A DNA stretch of 64,000 bases from Serilophus lunatus (Eukaryota; Chordata; Aves; Passeriformes; Eurylaimidae): the NCBI GenBank assembly GCA_013399895.1, contig VXBA01003761.1:303703-367702 (forward strand), read 5' to 3'. A model generated the notes under the pieces. It saw only the letters and a program-made list of their open reading frames with translations. It had not been told where the DNA came from and made no database searches. Positions 26,031-36,380 of the stretch are shown piece by piece (within the stretch, counting starts at the first letter, position 1; every line of letters begins with the position of its first letter). Position numbers and translations under genes: made by a program.

Positions 26031-26058
26031 CCCTCCTCCCCCCCACCTCCCCCACCCC
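26031..26058 (-). other. C-rich tract; canonical G-quadruplex motif on minus strand
   Basis: C runs at 26031-26033, 26038-26044, 26049-26053 and 26055-26058 are separated by 4, 4 and 1 bases. Read on the minus strand this satisfies the rule of four G-runs of at least three with loops of one to seven bases. The tract is isolated, with no promoter or CpG island seen near it. Confidence 0.75.
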
Positions 26059-29000
26059 AGCTGTTGAACAGTTGTCTTTGTGCTAATAATTTTGAATTCA
26101 TAACAAACAACTTTGAAGAACTTAGATATAAGCATCAAATTGTTCCTTAAGTGATCCAAACAGAAGACAGCTAGCCACCAACCTAGTGGGAGAAGAGAAA
26201 AAGAGTGACATTCAGCATCTTTGTACCACAGGAGTGGAGTGAAGAGTTTTCAAATTTTTTTGAGAGTTTCTTAAAATACATTGATTTTTTTTTTTCTATT
26301 AGGTTTCTTTGTCCAGCATCCTTGGCCCCCTAGTTATACATATCATATCGCTAGATTTTTTTCTCATCTGTAAACTTCAAGGTCACTCTGAGGACAAGCG
26401 CAGATGGTCTATAAGATTTAAATTTGCTTTGGCTAAGAGAATTTGTGGCTGGGTCATGTGATACTGCCCTTCCCTTTTATTTGGAATATTTTGGTTTAGA
26501 GAACGACGGCCTTAAAAACTCACACAATGCTCTGCAAATTAGTCCATCTGTCTATCAGTCATTCAATTCCCTCTGCAGCTCATAGTGGTGATTGAGAAAA
26601 GGACAGTGGTCTCTGGGATGACCTTCAAGAAAGAGTTTCGAAATAAGTCTTTTCATAGGGTGTTTGAAAGGAATTAGTATGTTGGGGTTTCTTTAATATT
26701 CTTCTTCAATTATGATAAAATTTCACTAAAAAGGTTCTTTTTTTTATAATACATCCTCACAACTCTACATGCATAAGTACTCTAAATACATGGCTACGTA
26801 AGAGGGTTGACTTTTCTAACCCTATTAAATATGAATCTATGTATTTCTTTGGAAGCATGTCAAGGTTTGCATGATGAAAGGCAGATCCAAATCCACAAAA
26901 TATTTATACAAGGACAAGCTGAACAACTGTGGTCAAATAAAATATAAAGAAAATATCACAGCTAGAAATCATTTCTGAGAAATAAATCATGGAATTGGAA
27001 GAAAGTTCAAATGTTTTGGTTTTATTGACCAGCTCCATAATGTAGAATGTTTCAACACACTTCTAAAACTGCCCCTTCACAATGGGGGTAGAACACACTG
27101 ATTTACACATTTTGGATATAGATTGGCTTTATGTTTCCAAAAGTTTTCCCACCCTCATATGACTCCCTGTTGTTAAAGGAAAAAGAAAAATAGAACATGA
27201 ATCAGAGTTCACATTTTGGTCATTGAATAATGGTGATTGAACTTATCTAGACTCAGTTACTGCCTTAAGAAATAATATTTCAAATGCCATTCAAACTTTT
27301 TTTTGGAGCTGTCTGCAAAATTAGGATAAAGACCACAGCTTTTCAACTGCAAGGGTAAAAATAGGGTTTAGAGTTTAGAAAAGAGTGGCCTAAAACTAAC
27401 TGGGCACCTGTAGATCTGATCACTACAGATTTATTCATTGGACTTTTAGGTACCTTCTTGCACATCCCTTTCCAACAGGCATCACTAACTTTCTTGCACA
27501 AAGCTACCAAATTGCTCCATAATACCCTGAAGATAGCATCTCTTACTTGCCTTATAATTTGAAAGATATTGAATGCGACCTTGATGAAATTTAGGGTGCC
27601 AAGTTCCCTTCATTTTACACAGCTGAAGGAAGTCACGAATCTCTTCTTTAGAAGTGAGGAGTTAAAACTACTGTTATCTGTAGTTTAAGCATAAACGCAA
27701 ATCAAAAGGCAGCGCAAAGCTGTTTGCAAGCAGGTGTGTGAAAGAAATAACATAATATGGAGATACATTGAAAGGTGTGAGACTCCCATCAGATTGGCCA
27801 GAGAAGATGAGAGAAAAGGGAAGAGGAATATACCAGATGTAACCACAGAAGTAGTGTAAAAATATGAGAGAACTTTTTAGCCAGAGGCTGGATTAGAGAG
27901 GTTTGGAGCTATCTGTGAAGAATTTGTCTCCTCTTTGATTTCTTCAGTGCTTAGGAAAACAGGGCTTTGTACATTGTAAATGAGCAGGATTGCATCAGAG
28001 ATGCCAGACTCAATTATCACTCCTCCTAATGAAAACAGTTCGTGAAGCTCTGCACTTTGGCTAACTGTTCTGTTTAAAGAACAGTAATAATACTGGTGCT
28101 AACCTAATGCTGTGTTGTTTCTTCATCCAAGAGAGGAATTGCAAATAATGTCATGTGACAGAAAAAAAATATGGACAAAATGGTGACTCTACACTACAGT
28201 AGAAGTTTGACACAACATAGAGAGCCCGCCTTCTGATTTGTTTTGTTTCGTAAATGTGAATTTTTGCAGCATTTAGATCATACGAGGAAATAAAATGAAG
28301 CTTGTGATTTCAGCAAATGGCTGCTTGGGTTTTCTGCCCTCACAGAAGCAAAATTTTTTGCTAATCTGTGAACCAAGAGTAATGTGTCTCAGATGTAGAG
28401 ACTTGATAATTGTAGAGAGTAAGAGAGATTTCTTGCTGGGCTGATCTTCTCCTGGTATCACTGATGCTCACTGGATTGGAGTATGTCTCTACCAAAGAAG
28501 AAGATAGTGGTGCATTGTTTGTATTTCTACAGAGAATCATTCTGCAGTTACCAAGATCACAGGCCTCTGCAATAAAAAAAAAAGTTTCTATCTGCTTGGA
28601 GTAAGAGGTAATCTTACTATGGGGCATGCTGGGAACAGAAGATCCTGTCCTCTACAGCTCGGTTTTTATACTTGGACAAAATAAAAATCCATAGATTAGC
28701 TACTAAATGGAATATGTTGTTACTCATTAAAGGCTATATATCAACATTATTGTTCCACCTACAAATAATTAATAAAGTAGGTTTTAATAGTTATATATAT
28801 AACTGTTTTAGATACACATAACCTGTTATATAGTTATGGTTTGGAACTTGACACTGTTTGCTGGACCACAGCAGAGCCTCAAACCTAAATTTCTTGGAGA
28901 TGTGTTTTACAATCAAAGGCATTTTTTTTTAACTGTCATTTCAGAAGACAATATAGAGGTTCAGTGATTAGCATTCTGAGGTAATACATTGCCACATAGC

Positions 29001-29371
29001 ACCACAGTCCCAAGCTCACTTGAGACGATCCATTTTAGTAAATATTTTTTAAAAACAAGACTATGCATCTCACAACTGATTAAGATGTTTATTGATAACT
29101 AGTAAGTATACTCACAGATAGACTCTAGTTAAACAAACTATAACTGCATACATCCTATATTGCTATTCTTTTTGTAATTTAAATGAGAATCTCAAGAGAA
29201 AATCATCTGGTCTGATTTCATTTCAGTGCTGTGGTGTACCAAATTTATAGACCCTAGAATTTAAAAATGGTTAAAGAAGATCATTCTCTTTAATAGATTC
29301 GTTTTTCTATATTGAATAGTATAAATTCAGTAGATGAGAGTGGACAGAGTTAGTCTAGAAGCTTAGTTTCA

Positions 29372-29393
29372 TCAAATGATGTTCAAATGATGT
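29372..29393. repeat. Perfect 11-bp tandem duplication
   Basis: TCAAATGATGT occurs twice back to back (29372-29382, 29383-29393) without mismatch. Confidence 0.8.
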
Positions 29394-29510
29394 AAAACAA
29401 GCAAGTATACTCATTCATTTTTACTCAGAGGAAAGTTCCATTTTCTATCATTCTATTATATTTGGGGGTCAATGTTTGCTTTAAATACTCCCCATACAGA
29501 ATCCAAGCTG

Positions 29511-29569
29511 ACAAAAGTCCAAGGGACTTTTTACATGGACATGTAGGGATAGGACAAGGTTTTTAATGC
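29511..29569 (+). mobile_element. CR1 LINE, 5' piece of an interrupted outer copy
   Basis: The block GGGACTTTTTACATGGACAT, followed by a match to TAGGGATAGGACAAGG, is the CR1 sense sequence that normally runs straight into a segment like GGCTTTAAACTGAAAGAGG. Here it stops near 29569, and the continuation appears only at about 30649. The two pieces are therefore one older element split by later insertion. The exact breakpoint is uncertain by several bases. Confidence 0.85.
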
Positions 29570-30362
29570 CATCTCCTATGGTATCCTCATAGGCAAGCTC
29601 AGGAAATACAGATTGGATGAGTGTACAGTGAGGTGGACCTAGAGTAGGTTGAATGGCAGGTCTCAGAGAGTTGTAATCAGTGGCACAGAGCCTAGTTGCA
29701 AGGCCATCGCTAGTGGTGCCCCCTAAGGGTCACTACTGGATCCACTATTGTTTAACTCACTCATCAACGACTTGGATGAAGGGACAGATGTCTCCTCAGC
29801 AAGTTCACTGACAGACACAAAAATGCAAAGAGTAGCTCAGCCCCCTGAGTGCTGTGCAGCCCTTCAGAAGGACCTCAACAGGTTAGAGAGACGGGCAGAG
29901 TAGAACTCGCCCTGCCAATGCAGGGTTCTGCATCTGGGGAGGAATAACCCCATATACCAGTATAGGTTGAGGCCTGACCTGCTGGAAAACAGCTCTACAG
30001 AGAAGTACCTGGGGAAACTTGTGGACAACAAGCTGTCCATGAGCCAGCTGTATGCCCTTGTGGCAAGGAGGCCAATGGATTCTTGGGGTGTGTTAGGAAG
30101 AACATTTCCAGCAGGTCAAGGGAGGTGATCCTGCCCCTATACTCAGCCCTGGTAAAGCCTCATCTGGGGGTACCATGTGCAGTTATGGGCTCCTATGTAC
30201 AAGAGAGACATGGATCTTCTGGAGCGAGTCCACTGGAGGGCAACAAAGGTGATTAGAGGATCTTTTTAGGACGGGTGATAAACATGATTAGGGCATCTCT
30301 CTCAAGAAGAGAGGCTGAGGGAGCTTGGCCTGTTCAGCCTCTACAGTTTCATCATGAGTGGA
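29570..30362 (+). mobile_element. CR1 LINE, inserted copy with decayed reverse-transcriptase segment
   Basis: This segment encodes the later part of the CR1 reverse-transcriptase domain and the region after it, in sense orientation. The frame around 29712-29780 reads SGAP, then a stop, then GSLLDPLLFN and INDLDEG. This is the family's conserved SGVPQGS / INDLDEG region with the glutamine codon changed to TAA (29724-29726). The catalytic FADD-type segment near 29802 is disrupted. The frame is closed many times, so no protein is made. The 5' end is truncated, as is usual for CR1. The copy seems to lack about 300 bp before its 3' tail, which I place at 30370-30478. Confidence 0.92.
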
Positions 30363-30369
30363 CCTCATT

Positions 30370-30478
30370 AATGAACCATCTGGATGCATCCTATGCAATG
30401 TGCTCTAGGATGACCCTGCTTGAACAGAGAAATTAGACAAGATGGCCCATTATGGTCCCTTCCAACCAGACCCATTCT
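30370..30478 (+). mobile_element. CR1 LINE 3' tail after internal deletion
   Basis: The text from ACCATCTGGATGCATCCTAT to CCCATTCTGTG is a CR1 3' end. It directly follows the reverse-transcriptase piece, with the intervening CR1 DNA missing, so it is probably the same copy with an internal deletion. It could also be a separate truncated insertion; the junction near 30365-30372 does not settle this. Confidence 0.85.
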
Positions 30479-30481
30479 GTG

Positions 30482-30641
30482 TAGATTGTCCAGGGACAGT
30501 GTGCAGTGTCCCTCACTGGATATATTCACAAGCTGTCTGGACATGACCCTAAGTAACACACACTAGGAGACTCTGCTTGAGCAGGGAGTTTGGACTAGTT
30601 GACTCCCCATGGTCCCTCCTAGCTTTACCCATTCTGTGATT
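30482..30641 (+). mobile_element. CR1 LINE 3' tail, second copy
   Basis: A further 160-bp CR1 3' end begins around the block CAGTGTCCCTCACTGGATAT, passes a CTGTCTGGACATGACC block and a GCTTGAGCAGGG block, and ends CCCATTCTGTGATT. It has a different subfamily signature from the tail just upstream, so it represents a separate insertion event. Confidence 0.85.
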
Positions 30642-30642
30642 T

Positions 30643-30893
30643 GGAACAGCTTTCAACTGAAAGAGGTTGCATTTAAATTACATATTAGGAACAAATTCTT
30701 CACCTTGAGGGTGGTGAGGCACTGGAATAGGTTGCTTGGAGAAGCTGTAGATGCCTCATCTTTGGGAGTGTTCAAGGCCAGGTTGGATGGGCCATTAAGA
30801 AACCTGATCTAGTGGAAGGTGCCCCTGCCTATGGGAAGGGGGAGTTTGATCTTTATGGTCCATTCCAAATCAAACCATTCTACAAATCTAGGA
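30643..30893 (+). mobile_element. CR1 LINE, 3' piece of the interrupted outer copy
   Basis: The segment starting around CTTTCAACTGAAAGAGG continues the CR1 order broken at 29569. It runs through GGTGGTGAGGCACTGGAATA, a GTTCAAGGCCAGGTTGGATG block and ACCATTCTACAAATC at the 3' end. Together with 29511-29569 it forms a roughly 310-bp outer CR1 fragment into which the intervening copies were inserted. The 67-codon frame at 30609-30812 crosses two CR1 copies and is not a gene. Confidence 0.92.
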
Positions 30894-32764
30894 CACAATC
30901 ACACGCCCTTAACTTAGACACTTGAGACATGATGCAATGTAGCTGTTATTGATAAGAAACAAATCAGCAGAAGAGCAGGGCCAAGGATAGCTGAAGTAGA
31001 TGATAAGCCAAGCAACTATCCTTCTCTAAACAAAATTTTTTGCCCAATATGATATGTTTCTACAAATAGATCATGTCAGAAAATAATTTGTCCACCCTAC
31101 TTCATAATACAAAGGTTTTCTGTAGCTCTGATTTATATAGACATCTAAGGAATTAAGTTCCTTTCCCACAAGCAATCTGTCTACATTATCATTCCCAGCA
31201 CAATAGCCAGATAGATATGGCAAACAAAGAGATGAAACAATGATTTGGATTTGTCCTGCTTCTCAAACAAAATATTATTAAGAAACTGCTCCTGCAAAGA
31301 AGCAACAAGAGATGATGGGCCTCACTTACCTTTCCTATTGAAATAATGACCACAGTAATTACAGTTTGGTATGGATGAAACATACATACCAAAGAGGAAC
31401 AACCTTCCTTGCATAAAACTTTTCTGGCAGGAAAAGTCTAACCCATAATACTTACTTGGCAGAGAATAAAAAGCAAACTGACACTGAGTTAGCTTTTTCT
31501 GTAGCTTTGATTACTGGTGTCTCAAGAATGACAAATTTTGACAGAAATTATGGGTTAACCACAGTCTTGAGAACATACTGGTGCAGGGTTCATTTTTGTG
31601 GTATACCAGGGGAAAGTGGTGCAGGTAGGAATGGAGTTAGGGTTCCAGTTCATCAGCACACTCAGCTGGAGCTCAGAGGAAGAGACAGATATAATCTCTA
31701 TTGCAGGCACTGAGAACTCTTGCTTTCCAAATTTTGTGAGTGAGGTTAACTTTTAAAAACAGAGCCTAGTGTCTCAAGCAAAAGATGTCTAACCTAGAAT
31801 TTTTCTTCACAGACATTCCACAAGAGAAACAATTGCTTGCTAAGGGATTTTTTGATGAAGAAAGATGGCAGCTAATTCAAAAAATTTGTCAGCACTATTT
31901 AACATGCAGAATATCTGCCTTATTGCACATCTACATTCTGCTAGGGTGCTTGTGCTATTAACCAAGTGGGTGTAGCATAGTGTCATGACATGCAGAATAG
32001 CTTCAAACCTTTACATAGCTCCATTATCAATATTAGCCACACTAGTACCTAAGACCATAATGATTTTTATTCCCAATCCGCCCCCCATTTTCTTTCTGAC
32101 TTTATGTTACACTGCTTTCAGCCAGCAGGCTTGCTCAGCCTGCCCTCCTCCTACATGAGAAATGGAGGAGAAGACAGAAGCAGTGTCCTGTCTCTACATC
32201 TGGCTTCATTGCACAACCTAAGAAAACCGATTCAATCACTTTCATCCATCATATTTCATTATATTCCCATACAACATTATATTGAAATGAGGAACTACTA
32301 AGAACAAAGTCTTTGTAGCCTTCAGTTCATAACTCCAAGTTGTACAAGTTTGTTTCCCAAGAAAGCAATTCAAGTTCAGCTACTAGAAATCTGTGATAGA
32401 AATGACACATTAAATTCTCCAGGGGCAATGAATCTGTAAATAGAATGTAGTGCTTCCGTCAACTGATACATTTGGATTTAAACCAGAAGGTCAAGATTGT
32501 CTGAGCACGTAGTTCAAACACTCCAGGAAAAAACATCCAAGTCCCAAGACAAAGTAGACAAGTATGTGTTTATGCTCCTGGTAGAAGGTGGGGTTTTTTT
32601 AAATTACCAGAATGTTATCAGTTAAGTAACACAGCTGCAATGGTGAAGATATCATAGGAAATCTGTGTCTCTCCAAACTCATGCTTTGGACAATAATTTT
32701 AGTTGCTAGTCCTTAATCCAGACAAAAAGAAATGCTTTAAAGCTACCAAAAATACAAGGGCCAA

Positions 32765-32781
32765 ATATATATATATATATT
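32765..32781. repeat. (AT)n microsatellite
   Basis: About eight AT units in a row; simple sequence repeat. Confidence 0.8.
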
Positions 32782-35700
32782 TATAGCTGGAAGATCAATA
32801 AATAAGGAACGGTCTTTAAACCGCCCATTCACACTACTGAGATCTTACAGGAACTGGACTTATATATATAATAAACTTTAATAAATCTTTTCAAATGGCT
32901 TTGTTCTTAGGGCTCGATATTTATATATCTCTTTAATCTATAGCTTGATTGATGTCTTCAGGCATTTTAGAAATAAACATGACCATGGAAATGTATTTAA
33001 AATGTGGTTTACTGTAAATGATCTCTAAAGTTGAGCATATTAGCAGCTCCCAGAAATCTCTTCCATCTTCCTCTGAACGGCAGAACCTTACTGCATCCCC
33101 CTTTGTTGCCTATAGAAATGTTAGCTGAATCAAACCCTTAAAAAATGTATGTCAACATGGCAATAATAGATTCCAGTCGTGCACAGACTTATGCGTGTGC
33201 TTAATATCAAGCACATGAGTAACTCCAGGCTAGAACCTGAGCATACAAAAGAGCACAGTCCAATCTATTGAACTCCTGTGTATTCTTTGACAGGTATCTT
33301 TTTGCTTATCACCTCCACTCCACCCCCCAAAACAGAAATTCCCCTTTTATTAGTTTCCTAAGCATAGACTTTTACCATCACTTAGTGCTTTTAAGGTCTC
33401 AGAACATAGAAAATATCTTAACTCACTGTAATATATTAGACAAATTCAAAAATTACTCAAGATTTTTTAAAAATCAATTATCAAACATGTGTCCTGTCCT
33501 TCTGCATTATGTATGCAAGAAAGACAACAATTTAAGGAAACAAAACCAAGCAAAGCAAAACAAACAAACTATTTTCAGGGAAAAAGAATCACTGGAAATT
33601 CTGGCAACTTTTGGATGACATATGAAGACATAAGACACAAGTAGGGTTAAAATCCCATCTTGGATTCACTTTGCTCTTCTTGGACACACTTTTGTCATAC
33701 AATTCCCTGGTGTCTTAAGAGAGCAGATGACTGTATCAAGCATTTGAGGTGGTATGTTGAGCACCTCAGGGTGAGATGGGAACTGTTTCAGTCTTGGTTT
33801 CCTGGCTTCTGTGGACTTCTTGATAGTCTGTCAGGCTGTTTGGGATTTCTTTCCCCATCTGTGAGTAGAATGCTGCACTGACTGAAGACAGGAAAAATAA
33901 AATACAAAGCTATCTCATGCTACTTGCAAAGAGCTTTGAGTTATGTCTCAATGTAGAAATGGCTGTATAGACCTGAATTTAACTGTCAGTGGGTATCAGA
34001 AAAGTCATTTTTATGTACAGTATCTTGGCTTTTTGATTCCTAGTTATAACAAATACTTATTTTGCTATTTTCTTTTTTGTCCTAATTTTTTATATTATCT
34101 ACTATAAAATATTTATTATTTTACTGTTTCATGCCCTGTAAACACTGTTATTGTCTCTTCCTGCAGTAGTAGCTTGTTGTTAAAGTGAAAGTAAACTGTT
34201 TTACAACATCAAAGAATAAAATTGGTCTGGATTGGATTGTCAGCATCTAAAAGCCAGCTGGCATGAATGCTTACCAGTCTGCAGTGACATGTATCTCCTT
34301 CTTAGTTAAAGTTTGGATATCAAAAAGTGACATGCAGTTGTGTCTAAGCAAGTTATTGTAAGATAAGAAACTCCCACTACTTTCATTCAGATATTTACCA
34401 AGGACATAACACCAATTTGACCCAGGACCACCAGTGCAATAAGTGTGCTCCTGCCATCAGATATGGCAGACCTACATATGCACAACTTCCCCCACATATA
34501 CCTCCAACTTATATGCTTGTCATCAACGATGTTCAGTGTCTGCCAAGACTGGGCGCGGGTGCTTCATTTAGATGATATCTTCTCTTACACTCCAAGATAG
34601 GCACATAGTCTGAATGAGCGTGAAAAATCACTGACATTAGTGAGTTTGAGTGGATGCTACTGGGGGAAAGATTAATTTTGATAAATTTTTTGATAAATTG
34701 TTCTTTGCAAATGTGTTTATCCTTGGCCATTTTAAAAATATCTGCTGTAGTAGGCAGCATAAGAAGTTTTTTTAATAAGTAATACTTCCTCTGACCTTTA
34801 TTTTCATGACATGACCATAGGACTCATGGCTTTCAGAAAAGCCCTGCATACATTCAGCTGGCCAGGGACATGGCTCAGCAGTTCCCCAAATACCTGGCCG
34901 TTTGGTGGCGTGACCAGAAGAAGGTAACTAACCAGCTCTCCCCAGAGAACAGACAGATGACTGCATCCTAGGACACAGACTGTGTGATAGTCAGTGAAAT
35001 TGTATGGCCTGAACTGCAGTAACCCGGTGCTCATTTAGCCACATATGCAAATGATGCATAAATCACTGCAAACAATAACAAGCCTGGGGAAATCCAGGCA
35101 CTGGATTAGTCCTTTCCCACCCTTGTCCCTCACTGTCCTCCCCACCATTTCACCTCGTGCACTGGGTGAGACCTCTGCCAGCTTTGCTGTAGTGGCATTT
35201 GCTCCCAATAACCCTTTTGGCCTTCCTGGGGGTCTCCATCTCTTTTCTTGTGCAGCAGATGCCAATTAGCCCAGGTGGATGTTACAGAGCCATCTCAATT
35301 CTGACACAGGAGTAGGCTGGCCACCACTTGGGAACCCCACTGTTCTCTCCCTCAAAAATCATCCCCAGGGATGGAGGGCTGTGGGGAGCATCTACTACAA
35401 TAGCTCTGACTGGTCACCAGTGCCCACAGAGTGGGAAGTGCAATAAAAGCAGCCATTCAGAGAGAGCTTTTCAGCAAAAAAGAGATGGGTCTGAGAAGAT
35501 GGCAACTGGGGAGATGGATCTTCCTGAATGTACAGAGCTTTATGTCTTACAAAGAGAATGCCTGAGCCTGACTAAATCTCTGAACAGCAGCAGGCAATCC
35601 CCCACAAAGTACGTGGCTGTCCTCAGCTAACCTGAGTGTCTGTAATTTGCTCATTTTTAAACCCCACTCAGTCTGAGGGCTGCTGTGAGCAGCCTGGGGA

Positions 35701-36159
35701 AGGCAGGTGCTGGTGCTAGTGAGACCTGAGTGGCAGAAGTGAGGAGCTGTTGGAGACAGATCCCACTTCTCACAGTGATACTGGGGCTCTGTGTGGGGCC
35801 GGGGGCACAGAGAAGCAGTGGTCCCCCAGCTTCATTGTCAAACACAGGTGGCAGTGTTTGAGTGAGAAGTATTTAGGAGTGTGCAGTGTGGAATAACAAA
35901 GATTTCAGTGCAAAATATCCCTTCCTTCGTGCTCGCTCTTTCACATCCTCCTCCCATAGCACTGCTTTCCACGGCAATTCAGAAATGGGTATCTGCTCTT
36001 TGCCAGAGGTAGGTGTCTGATGGTAGGCAGCTAAAATCATAGTGTTTTATTTCCATGATAGTCCAGCAATGAAAAGTTTCCCTGCTGCCTTCTCATGAAA
36101 TAAAGAGGAGACACAAAGAGAAGTGGTCAGACAGAGAAGTGAAAGACCCTCTCTGGAGC

Positions 36160-36380
36160 CAGCATCATTTAACAATGATTACTTTGCAGCTCCTTGCCTA
36201 GCAGAAATGAGGTGGAGGTGCATTAGGGTAAGAAAGTGATTACACTGCCTCCCTTTCAAGCTCTAGACCGGTGCTGTGACTTGATACGGTTTTTATCAGA
36301 GACTGCAATGCTGCATTACCAAGTAAGCAGTAAATTATGTCGAAATCAATTATACTACCCCAAGCAGAGATTCTGAGTAG
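36160..36380. other. Candidate conserved non-coding element
   Basis: This is non-repetitive, complex sequence of balanced composition with motifs such as AACAATGATTACTTTGC (SOX-like AACAAT next to an ATTA core) and ATGCTGCATTACC. It carries no open frame of note. The suggestion of regulatory function is from appearance only. Confidence 0.22.

Larger units (their letters stand above)
18217..29510. other. Unique AT-rich non-coding DNA, no gene seen
   Basis: This 11-kb stretch has no recognisable interspersed repeat. The longest open frames are 106 codons (24822-25142, minus) and 100 codons (19188-19490, minus). Neither shows a domain or a splice context. Noted inside it: a CpG cluster at 21290-21450, a hexamer repeat at 25519-25540, a C-rich tract at 26031-26058, a 16-bp palindrome AGTTATATATATAACT at 28789-28804, and an 11-bp tandem duplication at 29372-29393. 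Confidence 0.55.

Noticed and set aside
30609..30812. 67-codon frame
   Set aside because: It crosses the junction of two CR1 copies and lies in their 3' untranslated region.
33268..33618. Longest open frame (116 codons, plus strand)
   Set aside because: It has no domain or compositional sign of a protein, it ends in an A/C-rich low-complexity tract, and its length is expected by chance in 64 kb of AT-rich DNA.
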